Shown here: positions 8,733 to 18,196 of the stretch, piece by piece
Position numbering within the stretch: position 1 is the first letter of the stretch
How the letters are laid out: each line of letters opens with the position of its first letter
Assembly (NCBI GenBank): GCA_965278965.1
Contig: OZ257127.1
Coordinates: 744,001-808,000 of the forward strand
Length of the DNA stretch: 64,000 bases
Direction: 5' to 3'
Origin: UBA10649 sp965278965
GTDB taxonomy: Bacteria; Actinomycetota; Actinomycetes; S36-B12
Translations under genes and position numbers: made by a program
The notes under the pieces: generated by a model
Seen by the model: the letters and a program-made list of their open reading frames with translations, nothing else
Database searches by the model: none
What the model was told of the DNA's origin: nothing

Positions 8733-9332
8733 CTAGTGCCGCAGGGAGCGCCAAGCCTGGCGGAGGTTGCGCTGGTGCCGGACGAGCACCAGCGCCCCAA
8801 GCACGATCGCGAACCACATGTCGGCCTCGTCGGTCCAGCCGACCCACCAGCCCAGGACTCCGCCGACGATCAGCGCGATAGCGCCCAGGACGGCGCCGAG
8901 CCCGACCCGGTGCCACACGAGGACGCCGACCGCGAACGCGAGCAGGACGGGAATGGCAAGGAGCGGCTGGACGCCGAGGATCGCGCCGAGCGCCGTGGCC
9001 ACGCCCTTGCCGCCCCGACCCTTCAGGTACGGCGACGTGATGTGACCCACGACCGCGGCGATGCCGGCGACCTCCCCCGCCGTCTGCCCCACGAGCATCC
9101 CGAACGCGTACGCCGGGACGAAGCCCTTGATCGCATCGAGGACCCCGACGAGCACCGCCCAGCGCGGGCCGAGCACGCGGCCGACGTTGGTGGCTCCCGG
9201 GTTACCGGAGCCGACTCCGCGTAGGTCGACGCCGAAGGCTCGGGCGACGATCGCAGCCGGGTTGATGGCACCGAGGCCGTATCCGACTGCGGCGGCGACG
9301 AGCCACCACAGCCAGACCGGCGGGTCGCTCAC
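8733..9332 (-). CDS. plsY: Glycerol-3-phosphate acyltransferase PlsY
   Basis: 199-aa membrane enzyme that transfers the acyl group of acyl-phosphate to glycerol-3-phosphate, the first step of phosphatidic acid synthesis. All three family motifs are present: GSGNPGATN (about 42-50), GHITSPYLKGRGGKGVATALG (about 96-116, seen as GHI...KGRGGKG) and the late VRHQRNL. About five hydrophobic helices are visible. The start is GTG 9332, overlapping the stop of the DegV-family gene by 4 bp, so the two fatty-acid-related proteins are coupled. Confidence 0.9.
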   Translation of the reverse strand: MSDPPVWLWWLVAAAVGYGLGAINPAAIVARAFGVDLRGVGSGNPGATNVGRVLGPRWAVLVGVLDAIKGFVPAYAFGMLVGQTAGEVAGIAAVVGHITSPYLKGRGGKGVATALGAILGVQPLLAIPVLLAFAVGVLVWHRVGLGAVLGAIALIVGGVLGWWVGWTDEADMWFAIVLGALVLVRHQRNLRQAWRSLRH

Positions 9333-10222
9333 GCCCCGCCCAGGCCCGCGGGGACGTGATCGGCGGGCGACTCGTCGACGCGAGGCGCGACGACGACGGC
9401 GAGGAGACCGGGGCCGACGTGTGCGCCGACCACTCCCCCGACGACGCCCTCGATGACCTCGGCGGACGGGAGCCGTTCGCGCAGGGTGCGAGCAAGGTCC
9501 GCGGCGCGGTCGGGCGATGCCAGGTGCTGCACGGAGATGTCGACTGGGTCGGCGCCTGCGGTCTCGACCGCGAGGTCGGCAAGACGGGCGATGGCCCGCC
9601 CGGCCGTCCGCACCTGCTCGAGCGACTCCACGCGGCCGCCGAGGACCTGCAGCAGCGGCTTGACCTGGAGCAGCTGGCCGACTGCCGCCCGCGTGCCGCC
9701 GATCCGGCCACCACGGCGCAGGTACTCCAGGTCGTCCACGTAGAAGAGCACGGACAAGAGGGCGGCTCGCTGCCGGGCTGCATCTGCCACCCGTCCGAGC
9801 GAGCCCCCGGCGGCCGCCACCCGAGCAGCTGTCACCGCGGCGAAGCCCAGGCCCATCGCGACGGATCGCGAGTCGACGACCTCGACGGGAAGTCCGGCTT
9901 CCTTCGCTGCGACGACGGCGGAGTCATGCGTCGCGGACATCTCTGCGGACAACGTGACGACGACGACACCGGTGGCTCCGGCGCTCTCGGCCTCGCGGTA
10001 CGCCCGCAGGAAGCTGACCGGGGTCGGTCGCGAGGTCGTCACGAGCTGACGGTCCCGCAACGCCTCGATGACCTGCAGCGCCCGTTCGTCATCGGTCTCG
10101 TCGTACGACTGCCCGCCGATGACGACCTGGACCGGCACGACCACGATGCCGAAGCGCTCAGCCCACCCGGTGGGCAGGTAGCAGGTCGAGTCGGCCACCA
10201 CCGTGACCCGCGCCTGCGTCAT
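9329..10222 (-). CDS. DegV family fatty-acid-binding protein
   Basis: 297 aa, two-domain DegV fold: N-terminal VTVVADSTCYLP, then TTSRPTPVSFLRAY and VVVVTLSAEMSATHDSA around the buried fatty-acid carboxylate site, and YVDDLEYLRRGGRIGG in the C-terminal part. Family members (FakB in Firmicutes) present bound fatty acid to the kinase FakA. No fakA is seen here, but the 4-bp overlap with plsY fits a job in phospholipid synthesis, since FakA/B makes the acyl-phosphate that PlsY uses. The start is ATG 10222. Confidence 0.85.
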   Translation of the reverse strand: MTQARVTVVADSTCYLPTGWAERFGIVVVPVQVVIGGQSYDETDDERALQVIEALRDRQLVTTSRPTPVSFLRAYREAESAGATGVVVVTLSAEMSATHDSAVVAAKEAGLPVEVVDSRSVAMGLGFAAVTAARVAAAGGSLGRVADAARQRAALLSVLFYVDDLEYLRRGGRIGGTRAAVGQLLQVKPLLQVLGGRVESLEQVRTAGRAIARLADLAVETAGADPVDISVQHLASPDRAADLARTLRERLPSAEVIEGVVGGVVGAHVGPGLLAVVVAPRVDESPADHVPAGLGGA

Positions 10223-10264
10223 CCGGCAACCCTAGGGGCGTCCGGCCCGGTCGACACCCCTCGA

Positions 10265-11464
10265 TCAGGGCGATGCCTGCAGGGACTCGCGCAATGCCGA
10301 CGTGGCACCGCTGGGCACGACGTCGCCGACCTGGACCTGCTCCGCCCCGACCCACGTCGCCGCCTCGCGGAGCGCCCGCGCGGTGCCGTGGATCGCGTCC
10401 GCGGACGTGGACTCCATCGTCACGCGACGGGCGATGAGCGCGCCGTCCTCGCGCTTGGGGTCCACCCGTGCGACGAGCCGGCCCCGGTGCAGGACCGGCA
10501 TCGCGAAGTAGCCGTGAACCCGCTTGTGCGCCGGCGTGTACGCCTCGATCCGGTGCCGCATGCCGAAGATCCGCTCTGCGCGCTCGCGGTACCAGACCAG
10601 CGGGTCGAACGGCGAGAGCAGCGTCGTGCGTTGCCGGTCGCGGCCCGCGGACGCGAGCCAGGCCAGCGCGTCCGGGGTCGCCCACGCCGCGGGCCATCCC
10701 GGGACGCGCACGGGTACGAGCCCGGCCTCCTGTGCGTGCCGCGCGACCGCTGCCTTCGGCAGCCGGTGCACGTCGGCGATGTCGCCGGCGGTACCCACCC
10801 CCATGAGCCGCGCACCGGCGGCGACCAGCAGCGCCGCACATTGCTCGTCGCCGAGGTCATCGTGGAAGAGTTCCGCCGGAACGGCCCGCTCGGCGAGGTC
10901 GTAGGTGCGCCGCCAGCCGACCCGCCGGGTGACGATGACCTCGCCGATGTCGAGCAGCCACTCGAGCCCGATCTTGGAGTCCGACCAGTCCCACCACTCG
11001 CTGCCGCGCTTCGCACCGCCGACGTCGCCGGTCGTCACCGGACCGGCGTCGCGGATCACCGACCGCAACCGGTCCAGCTCGGCGTGCGGTACCCGGTGCC
11101 AGCGCTCTCCCTTGGCCCGGTAGTGCCGACGCCGGAACGCGAATGCCGGCCACGACGGCAGCGGCAGGATGCAGGCCGCGTGGGACCAGTACTCGAACGC
11201 GTGGTCCCCGCTCCAGTACGCCTCCTCGATCGACGAACGCCGCACGGCGCCGAAGCGCGCGTAGGCGACGAGCTCGTGCGACCGGGCGAGGACCGAGATC
11301 GTGTCGAGCTGCACTGCACCCAGGCCGTCGAGCATGCCCCGCACGATGGCGACCTGCCGTCTGGCGGACGCGCGCGTGGCGACCGCCGGCGACGGCTCGG
11401 ACGACATCAGCCCAGCCGACCACAGCGCGACGCGCCGGGCGTCGTCGGCCGACAGCTCCTCCAT
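10265..11464 (-). CDS. YcaQ-like winged-helix DNA glycosylase (HTH_42)
   Basis: 399 aa, winged-helix DNA-binding family of which E. coli YcaQ and Streptomyces AlzS9 are DNA glycosylases that unhook bulky lesions and crosslinks. The segment AVQLDTISVLARSHELVAY contains a Q-x-D triplet at the place of the family's catalytic QxD/QxQ pair; later come YWSHAACILP and a C-terminal RVDPKREDG motif. It follows leuS on the same strand with an 8-bp gap. Crosslink-repair activity is inferred from the family. The start is ATG 11464, with a weak ribosome site. Confidence 0.75.
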   Translation of the reverse strand: MEELSADDARRVALWSAGLMSSEPSPAVATRASARRQVAIVRGMLDGLGAVQLDTISVLARSHELVAYARFGAVRRSSIEEAYWSGDHAFEYWSHAACILPLPSWPAFAFRRRHYRAKGERWHRVPHAELDRLRSVIRDAGPVTTGDVGGAKRGSEWWDWSDSKIGLEWLLDIGEVIVTRRVGWRRTYDLAERAVPAELFHDDLGDEQCAALLVAAGARLMGVGTAGDIADVHRLPKAAVARHAQEAGLVPVRVPGWPAAWATPDALAWLASAGRDRQRTTLLSPFDPLVWYRERAERIFGMRHRIEAYTPAHKRVHGYFAMPVLHRGRLVARVDPKREDGALIARRVTMESTSADAIHGTARALREAATWVGAEQVQVGDVVPSGATSALRESLQASP

Positions 11465-11472
11465 CGGCGGAG

Positions 11473-13947
11473 CTAGGCCGGCACGATGTTGACGAGCTTC
11501 GGCGCTCGGACGATGACCGTGCGGACATCGCGCCCGGCCAGGGCGGCGACGACACCGGGGTCGGCAAGGGCGAGCGCTCGCAGCTCGTCCTCACTGATCT
11601 GCGGCGACACCTCGACGCGCGCCCGAACCTTGCCGCCGACCTGCACGACGCAGGTGACGGAGTCCTCGACGAGGAGCGCGGGATCCACGGCGGGCCAGCC
11701 GGCACGGGCGACACAGGGCTCGTGGCCGAGTCGGCTCCACATGTCCTCGGCGGTGTAGGGGGCGACCACCGAGAGCATGACGGCGATGGCCTCCGCCGCC
11801 TCGCGGACTGCGGGATCGGCCGCGCCGCAGCCGGAGTCGATCGCCTTGCGCGTCACGTTGACCAGCTCCATGGTGCGGGCGATCGCGACGTTGAACCGCA
11901 GCGACTCCAGGGCCGTTGCGGCGTCGTGGACGGCCCGGTGGGTCGCCCGTCGCACGGCGATGTCGCCGGTCGACGGGTCGGTCCCCGGCGCGCTCGTGAC
12001 GTCGCCGGACACCCGCCAGGCGCGGGCGAGGAACTTGCGAGAACCCGACGGGGAAACCTCGGCCCAGTCGATGTCGTCCTCCGGCGGACCGGCGAACACC
12101 ATCGAGAGGCGGATCGCATCCACGCCGTGATCGGCCAGCTCGTCCGACAGCCGCACGAGGTTGCCGCGGGACTTGCTCATGGCCGAGCCGTCCATCTGCA
12201 CCATGCCCTGGTTCAGCAGGCGGCTGAAGGGCTCGGTGAAGTCGACCAGGCCCATGTCGAACAGGACCTTCGTGAAGAAGCGCGAGTACAGCAGGTGAAG
12301 GATCGCGTGCGTGATGCCGCCGACGTACTGATCGACCGGCAGCCATCCCCGGACCTTCTCGGGGTCGAACGGGGCCGTGTCGTTGTGCGGGTCGGCGTAG
12401 CGCAGGAAGTACCAGGACGAGTCGACGAACGTGTCCATGGTGTCGGTGTCGCGCAGGGCGGGGCCGCCGCAGCGTGGGCACGTCGTGTTGACCCAGTCCG
12501 TCGCGGCGCCCAGGGGCGACGTCCCCTTCGGCGTGAGGTCGAGGCCGGCCACCGGCGGGAGCGTGACGGGCAGCTGGTCGTCAGGGACCGCCACCTCGCC
12601 GCACGCATCGCAGTGGACGATCGGGATCGGTGTCCCCCAGTAGCGCTGACGCGAGATCAGCCAGTCGCGCAGCCGGTAGTTGACGGCAGCGAACCCGCGG
12701 CCCTCGTCGGCGAGGATCGTGACCATCCGATCGATCGCCTCGGCCTTCCCCAGGCCGTCGAGCGGGCCGGAGTTGACGTGCGGGCCGTCGTCGGCCGTCG
12801 CGACACCGGTCTGGACCGGGTCCTCGTCGGACGCCACGACGACGCGCACCGGCAGGTCGAAGGTCCGCGCGAAGTCCAGGTCGCGCTGGTCGTGCGCCGG
12901 CACGGCCATGATCGCGCCCGTGCCGTAGTCGGCCAGCACGTAGTCCGAGGCCCAGATGGGCAACCGCTCCCCGTTGACGGGGTTGATCGCGTAGCGCTGC
13001 AGGAAGACGCCGGTCTTCTCACGTGCGGCGTCGAGCCGATCGACCTCGGAGGTCAGCTTCACGGCGTCGAGGTACGACAGGAAGTCGGCCTCGGCGGGCG
13101 TGCCGGCGGCCAGCTCCATCGCCAGGTCGGAGTCCGCGGCGACCACGAAGAACGTCGCGCCGAACAGGGTGTCCGGCCGTGTCGTGTAGACCGTGACCGG
13201 CTCTGACCGGCCCTCGACGGCGAACCGGACCTCGGCGCCGGTGGAGCGGCCGATCCAGTTGCGCTGCATCGACAGGACCTTCTCCGGCCACGCCGCCTCG
13301 AGCTGGGACATGTCGTCCAGCAGCCGGTCGGCGTACTCCGTGATCCGCAGGTACCACTGCGTCAGCTTCTTCTTCGTGACGAGGGCGTCGCAGCGCTCGC
13401 AGTGGCCATTGACGACCTGCTCGTTGGCGAGCACCGTCTGGTCGTTCGGGCACCAGTTGACGCTGCTGGCCTTGCGGTAGGCCAGCCCCCGCTCGAACAT
13501 GCGCAGGAAGAACCACTGGTTCCAGCGGTAGTACTCGGGATCGCAGGTGTTGAAGGTGCGGTCCCAGTCGAACGAGCACGCGTACCGGCGCATCGACGAC
13601 TTCTGCTGCGCGATGTTGTCGTAGGTCCAGCGAACCGGGTCCTCGCCGCGCTTGATCGCGGCGTTCTCCGCCGGCAGGCCGAACGCGTCCCAGCCGATCG
13701 GGTGCATCACGTCGAAGCCGCGCTGGACCCAGTAACGGGCGATGACGTCGCCGAGGGCGTACGCCTCCGCGTGACCCATGTGCAGGTCCCCCGACGGGTA
13801 CGGGAACATGTCGAGGACGTACTTGCGCGGCCGCGCGTCGCCGGGCCGGCCGGACGCGAACGGCTCCCGCTCGTCCCACACCGGGAGCCAGCGGTCCTGG
13901 ATAGCAGCGAAGTCGTACGCCTCGCGCTCGACGTCCGAGTCGGTCAT
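11473..13947 (-). CDS. leuS: Leucyl-tRNA synthetase
   Basis: 824-aa class Ia synthetase. The HIGH-type motif is YPSGDLHMGHAEAY (about 50), a Zn-like knuckle CPNDQTVLANEQVVNGHCERC follows, the CP1 editing domain contains YTTRPDTLFGATF, the second motif is AMSKSRGN, and the C-terminal domain ends near VRAPKLVNIVPA. It charges tRNA-Leu in the cytoplasm. I chose ATG 13947 (MTDSDVEREAYDF); a TTG at 13962 would add five residues. The 100 bp upstream has short GC-rich repeats (GATCGGCCG twice) but no T-box I can recognise. Confidence 0.93.
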   Translation of the reverse strand: MTDSDVEREAYDFAAIQDRWLPVWDEREPFASGRPGDARPRKYVLDMFPYPSGDLHMGHAEAYALGDVIARYWVQRGFDVMHPIGWDAFGLPAENAAIKRGEDPVRWTYDNIAQQKSSMRRYACSFDWDRTFNTCDPEYYRWNQWFFLRMFERGLAYRKASSVNWCPNDQTVLANEQVVNGHCERCDALVTKKKLTQWYLRITEYADRLLDDMSQLEAAWPEKVLSMQRNWIGRSTGAEVRFAVEGRSEPVTVYTTRPDTLFGATFFVVAADSDLAMELAAGTPAEADFLSYLDAVKLTSEVDRLDAAREKTGVFLQRYAINPVNGERLPIWASDYVLADYGTGAIMAVPAHDQRDLDFARTFDLPVRVVVASDEDPVQTGVATADDGPHVNSGPLDGLGKAEAIDRMVTILADEGRGFAAVNYRLRDWLISRQRYWGTPIPIVHCDACGEVAVPDDQLPVTLPPVAGLDLTPKGTSPLGAATDWVNTTCPRCGGPALRDTDTMDTFVDSSWYFLRYADPHNDTAPFDPEKVRGWLPVDQYVGGITHAILHLLYSRFFTKVLFDMGLVDFTEPFSRLLNQGMVQMDGSAMSKSRGNLVRLSDELADHGVDAIRLSMVFAGPPEDDIDWAEVSPSGSRKFLARAWRVSGDVTSAPGTDPSTGDIAVRRATHRAVHDAATALESLRFNVAIARTMELVNVTRKAIDSGCGAADPAVREAAEAIAVMLSVVAPYTAEDMWSRLGHEPCVARAGWPAVDPALLVEDSVTCVVQVGGKVRARVEVSPQISEDELRALALADPGVVAALAGRDVRTVIVRAPKLVNIVPA

Positions 13948-14047
13948 CGTCCTTGCACCCAATCCACGTGTCGGCGTCGGCCGATCACTCCCACCGGCCG
14001 ATCAGCCGTCCCACTTTACCGACCGGCCTCCGGCCGCCCGGCGAGCG

Positions 14048-15721
14048 TCAGCCCGCGGAGACCGAGATGGTGCCCAGGGCCGAGCCCGTGCAGCTGGCCG
14101 CCTGGTAGCGGTAGGTGATGGTGCCGCTGCCGCCCGGCGTGCCCGAGGGGACCCAGGTGATCTGCGGCGGAGAGCCCTGCCAGGCGATCTGGCCGTCGTC
14201 GCCGGTGTCTCCGGCGAGGCTCGCCGAGGCGAGCCGCGGCTTGCTGATGCCCGACGTGCCGGCGAACAGGGTGGACGCCGTCAGTGTGAGGGGCGTCCCG
14301 GGCGTACCGGTGACTGCGGGCACGGTGATCGGCTTGCACCGTGGCAGCTCGGTGGGCGCGTCAGGCGCCGCCGGCTCCGGGACGTACGCGAACGCCTTCT
14401 TCGCCGTGGCCGGCGGCTGGTCCTTGTTCGTGACGACGATGTCGACAGGTCCCTTGGCCCCAGGGGGCGAGACAGCGTCGATGCGCTCGGGGTTGACGAC
14501 CTTTGCCGTCGTGGCGGGCTGGCCGTCGAACGTGACCGTCGCTCCCGGCAGGAACCCGGTGCCGACGATCGTGACCTTCGTGCCGCCCGCGATCGAGCCC
14601 TCCTTCGGGCTCACCTTGGTGATGGTCGGTGCTTCGACGTACTCGAACGCGTCCGCCAGGATCGCGGCCGGCAGGCCGGGGTTGCGGACGGCGACGTTGG
14701 CCGGGCCGAGCGCCCCGGGCGGGGTCACGGCGGTGATCTTGGTGTCGCTGACGATCTTCACCTTGCGAGCGGCGTTGCCGCCGATAGCGACATCCGCCCC
14801 CTTGGCGAAGCCGGTCCCGACGATCGTGACCTTCGTGCCGCCGGACTGGGCACCCTTCTGCGGGCGGATCGCCATGACGACACGGGGAACGGCGTTGACG
14901 TATGTGAAGGCCTCCTCCGCTGCATACGTGTCCTGCCCGGGCAGGTCGATGTTGACAGTCACCGGCCCGCGCTCGCCGATGGGCGTGATGACACGCAACG
15001 TCTCGGCGTTGAGGACCTCGACCGACGGCGCCGCCCGCCCGCCGAACGCGACCTTCGTCCCGTCGACGAAGTCCTGTCCGTGCAGGATGACGGCCTCGCC
15101 GCCGCTGGTCGACCCGCGCGGCGGGGTGATGCTGGTCAGCAGCTCCACCGGGGGCTTCACGTAGGTGAAGGAGTTGTCGAGGACCGACGGCGCGCCCTTG
15201 GGGTTGGTGACCTCCACGTCGACGGGGTACAGGTTGGGGCTGCCCGGCGTGATCGCGGTGATCGACGTCGGGCTCACGACGGTGACTTGCGTCGCCGGCA
15301 CGCCGTCGATCGAGACGGCTGCGCCGTCTGCGAAGCCCTCGCCGGTGAGACGGATCTGGGTGCCACCCGTCGACAGGCCGGAGTTCGGCTCGACGCCGGT
15401 CAACGTGGGCCCGGGCACCGCGCACGTGTTGGTCAACGCGTCATACGCCTCGTCGGCCTCACACGCCGCCTTCGGCACGCAAGACGCTGTCTCGGGGTCG
15501 AACCACGTCGCACCCGTGCAGGTGCCGACCGCCGGCGCGACCGACGGCAGCGTCGACGGGCTCGACAGGGACGACACGACGAGCGTGACCAGGAGGACGC
15601 CGCCAGCGAGGATCAGGGCGACGACAGCGGTGACGACGACGATGCCGACCCAGCTGGCGCCGGCATCGCCGGTGAGCCGTCGTGGGTGGCCGGCCGTCGC
15701 GGCCGACCGGCGTCGCGTCAT
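14048..15721 (-). CDS. Membrane-anchored IPT/TIG-repeat surface protein
   Basis: 557 aa. After a basic N-terminus (MTRRRS) comes one hydrophobic helix (SWVGIVVVTAVVALILAGGV, about 28-50), a short Cys-rich repeat (GTCTGATWFDPETASC, then CEADEAYDALTNTC), and four IPT/TIG Ig-like domains, each opening with a variant of P..GS..GGT.V.I.G.GF (about residues 135-470). The tail ends GGSGTITYRY...GSALG. The same Cys repeat and a similar tail occur in the three prepilins at 16.8-19.8 kb, so it is probably a surface partner of that set, such as a tip adhesin. It lacks the Glu+5 of a true Flp prepilin. I chose ATG 15721 because the 36 codons upstream look non-coding. Confidence 0.75.
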   Translation of the reverse strand: MTRRRSAATAGHPRRLTGDAGASWVGIVVVTAVVALILAGGVLLVTLVVSSLSSPSTLPSVAPAVGTCTGATWFDPETASCVPKAACEADEAYDALTNTCAVPGPTLTGVEPNSGLSTGGTQIRLTGEGFADGAAVSIDGVPATQVTVVSPTSITAITPGSPNLYPVDVEVTNPKGAPSVLDNSFTYVKPPVELLTSITPPRGSTSGGEAVILHGQDFVDGTKVAFGGRAAPSVEVLNAETLRVITPIGERGPVTVNIDLPGQDTYAAEEAFTYVNAVPRVVMAIRPQKGAQSGGTKVTIVGTGFAKGADVAIGGNAARKVKIVSDTKITAVTPPGALGPANVAVRNPGLPAAILADAFEYVEAPTITKVSPKEGSIAGGTKVTIVGTGFLPGATVTFDGQPATTAKVVNPERIDAVSPPGAKGPVDIVVTNKDQPPATAKKAFAYVPEPAAPDAPTELPRCKPITVPAVTGTPGTPLTLTASTLFAGTSGISKPRLASASLAGDTGDDGQIAWQGSPPQITWVPSGTPGGSGTITYRYQAASCTGSALGTISVSAG

Positions 15722-15822
15722 GAGCGTCTCCGACCAGATGTGGAAGCGGCTGAGGTCCGCGTCGATAGTACGGCCGACCGAACGGCAGACCCGTGCGACA
15801 CGAGTCGATACGGTGGCTACTC

Positions 15823-16698
15823 GTGACACGGCGCGGGTGGGTCCTCTTCGCCTCCCTGGGCCTCATCTGGGGAATCCCGTACCTGCTCATCAAGGTCGCC
15901 GTCGAGGACGTGGACCCCGGGTTCGTGGTCTTCGTCCGGGTCGCGCTCGGCGCGCTCGTGCTCCTGCCGATCGTCCTCGTCCGTCGTCAGGTCGGGCTGC
16001 TGCGCGGGCACTGGCGCTGGATCGTCGTGTTCGCCCTCGTCGAGATCACGATGTCGTTCTGGGCTCTCAACTGGGCCGAGCAACACATCGCGAGCTCCTT
16101 CGCGGCGATCCTCATCGCGACGGTGCCGACCGTCGGGGCGATCCTGGCCCGCTGGGCAGGACTGTCGGCGTCGCTGTCGGCGCAGCGCATCGTCGGCCTG
16201 GCGATCGGGTTCTTCGGTGTCGGCGCTCTGGTCGGCCTCGACGTCGAGGGCACGAGCCTGCTCGCCGTCGCGGCGGTCGGCCTGACCGTCATCGGCTACG
16301 CGCTCGGTCCGGTCGTCATCGCGAAGTTCCTCTCCGATGTGCCGAGCCTGCCCGTCATTGCCGCTGCGCTCCTGGTCAACACGGTGATCTTCGCGCCGGT
16401 CGCGTGGATCACGCGCCCCACGGAGCCGGTGCCGGCGCAGACGTGGGCGGCGATGGCCGTTCTCGGCATCGTCTGCACGGCGCTGGCGTTCGTGCTGTTC
16501 TTCGGCCTGATCCACGAGGTCGGTGCGCCGCGCGCCCAGGTCATCACCTACGTCAACCCGGCGGTGGCCGTGATCCTCGGGGTCATCGTGCTGGGCGAGC
16601 CGCTGACGATCGGCATGGTCGTCGGCTTCCCGTTGGTGCTGCTGGGGTCCTACCTCGCGACCCGCGGCGGCCCCGCCGTCGTCGATCCCGAGCCGTAG
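15823..16698 (+). CDS. EamA/DMT-family transporter
   Basis: 291 aa with ten predicted hydrophobic helices in two five-helix halves, the drug/metabolite transporter fold. It opens TRRGWVLFASLGLIWGIPY, the usual start of the family's first EamA repeat; the second repeat contains GIVCTALAFVLFFGLI and NPAVAVILGVIVLGEPL. It probably exports a small metabolite; the substrate cannot be told. GTG 15823 is preferred to an upstream GTG at 15793 because the family motif begins there. It stands alone between the pilin block and the IPT gene and is convergent with the first pilin gene. Confidence 0.82.
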   Translation: MTRRGWVLFASLGLIWGIPYLLIKVAVEDVDPGFVVFVRVALGALVLLPIVLVRRQVGLLRGHWRWIVVFALVEITMSFWALNWAEQHIASSFAAILIATVPTVGAILARWAGLSASLSAQRIVGLAIGFFGVGALVGLDVEGTSLLAVAAVGLTVIGYALGPVVIAKFLSDVPSLPVIAAALLVNTVIFAPVAWITRPTEPVPAQTWAAMAVLGIVCTALAFVLFFGLIHEVGAPRAQVITYVNPAVAVILGVIVLGEPLTIGMVVGFPLVLLGSYLATRGGPAVVDPEP

Positions 16699-16731
16699 GC
16701 GCCGACCCCGGCGCCGACGCGGCACGCCCGC

Positions 16732-16788
16732 CGACCTTGAGGTTGGCGACACGAAATCGACACTTCCGCGTCGCCAACCTCAAGGTCG
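16732..16788. terminator. Perfect 19-bp inverted repeat between convergent genes
   Basis: Arms CGACCTTGAGGTTGGCGAC (16732-16750) and its exact complement (16770-16788) flank a 19-nt loop, between the convergent EamA transporter (stop 16698) and pilin gene (stop 16809). It probably terminates both. Its outer 14 bp recur in the repeat at 39896-39952. Confidence 0.65.
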
Positions 16789-16808
16789 AGGCGTGCGGTG
16801 GGCTTCGC

Positions 16809-18005
16809 CTACTGCAGGCCGACTTTCGTCGATACGGTCTTCGTCACGGTCTTGGTGGTGCCGTTCCACGGGTAGGTCACGACGACGGTGTAGGTGACGG
16901 TGTACTGCGCGTACTCAGGTCCCTTGGGTGTCGTCACCGTCAGCGTGTCCTTCGTGAAGGTCGGCGTCGGGATCATGTCGACCTTCAATCCCTTGCTCGG
17001 ATCGCTGACGACGGCTGACACGATCTCCGCGGCGTAGGGAGAGGTGGACAGGAGCCAGGGCTCGTCCTTCCAGCTCTTCGTGTCCTTAGCCGAGAACACG
17101 TTGTAGGTCGTCGTGGTGCCGGGTCGCTGCGGGAGCCAGCCGTTGCCGACGGAGCTGAGCGACGCGCCCTGCGTCGTCCCGACGTACTCGTCGACGGTCA
17201 GGCAGAAGTTCCAGGCGTTGGGCATCCGGTTGTCCGCCGAGCAGTCCTTCTGCGGGACGCAGGTGCCAGTTGCGCCGTCGAACGCGACGGGACAGGCGTA
17301 GCACGTGTTCGTCTGCTCGCTGTAGCCCTGCTTCTCGGCCTGGCAGGCCTTCGCGAGACTCTCGACGCAGGTCCCGCTCTTCGCGTCGTAGGCCTTGTCC
17401 TCGCACTTCGGCACGTTGCAGTTGTTCGACGACTCGTCGAAGACCTGGTCCCCGACGCACGAGCTCTTCGCGCTCGACTCGCACGTCCCAGCCGACTCGT
17501 CGTACCACAGGCCCTTCTTGATGCAGGTGGCCTTCGCGGCGTCGCCGTCCTTGGCTGCCGCCTCGGCCTTGGCGATCTCGTCGGCCTTCGCCTGCGCCTC
17601 GATCTTGGCGGCCTCCTCGACCGTGGCAGCTTCGTCGGCGCTCATCTGCTCGTCGGCCTTCGTGGCCCCCTCCGACGTCCGGCCCGGAACCTCATTGGCC
17701 GCCCCAGCGGGCGCTGCCGCGACCGATCCGGCCGAGCCGCCGCCTGCCGCACCGCCGACGGTCCCGTCGGTCGCCGCCGCGCTCTGGGACGCCGACGAGG
17801 CTGGCTTCGCTGCGGCCGGTCCACTGGCCGCGGGAACCGAGTTCGCCGCGCTGGTGTAGCCAGAGCCGAGCACATGCCCGAGCAGCGACACGGCCCCCAC
17901 CACCGCGAGGCCGACCAGTGCAGCGATCAGGCCGAACTCCACACCGGTGACGCCGCGCTCGTCGCGGATGACGCGGACGAGCAGGTGATGGCGGACGCGC
18001 AGCAT
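16809..18005 (-). CDS. Flp-type prepilin with long Cys-rich ectodomain
   Basis: 398 aa. The short basic leader ends RDERG, followed by VTGVEFGLIAALVGLAVVG: the Flp/Tad prepilin-peptidase pattern G-xxxxE with the Glu at +5, then the hydrophobic spine. An Ala/Ser/Glu-rich helical stretch follows (about 110-170), then Cys-rich repeats such as CIKKGLWYDESAGTC and CVGDQVFDESSNNC, and a beta-rich C-terminal domain with TVVVTYPWNGTTKT. True Flp pilins are only 50-80 aa, so this is a giant pilin-like protein, likely an adhesive or minor pilin. The start ATG 18005 has the ribosome site GGGGAGG. It is the third of three pilin genes on this strand; no Tad assembly genes are nearby. Confidence 0.72.
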   Translation of the reverse strand: MLRVRHHLLVRVIRDERGVTGVEFGLIAALVGLAVVGAVSLLGHVLGSGYTSAANSVPAASGPAAAKPASSASQSAAATDGTVGGAAGGGSAGSVAAAPAGAANEVPGRTSEGATKADEQMSADEAATVEEAAKIEAQAKADEIAKAEAAAKDGDAAKATCIKKGLWYDESAGTCESSAKSSCVGDQVFDESSNNCNVPKCEDKAYDAKSGTCVESLAKACQAEKQGYSEQTNTCYACPVAFDGATGTCVPQKDCSADNRMPNAWNFCLTVDEYVGTTQGASLSSVGNGWLPQRPGTTTTYNVFSAKDTKSWKDEPWLLSTSPYAAEIVSAVVSDPSKGLKVDMIPTPTFTKDTLTVTTPKGPEYAQYTVTYTVVVTYPWNGTTKTVTKTVSTKVGLQ

Positions 18006-18196
18006 GAGAACCTCCCCGAGTTCCGCGGACCCCCCGACGGAGCACTCGTTGAGGCACTAAACGATGCGGACTACTCGGTGCATGGCCGCGTTGCTCACGG
18101 CTTCGTCACGCTTCTGCCACGAATCGTCACCGACACCGGCGGCGCGCCGTGTCGAACGGCGTCGATCCGCTCGCCGGGCGCGGGAGCGGGGGTAGC

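Noticed and set aside
13948..14047. T-box leader upstream of leuS
   Set aside because: No conserved T-box sequence or specifier stem can be found in the 100 bp, only short GC-rich repeats.
16732..16788. Insertion-sequence or MITE ends
   Set aside because: No transposase, no flanking direct duplication, and the loop is only 19 nt. A terminator between convergent genes explains it better.
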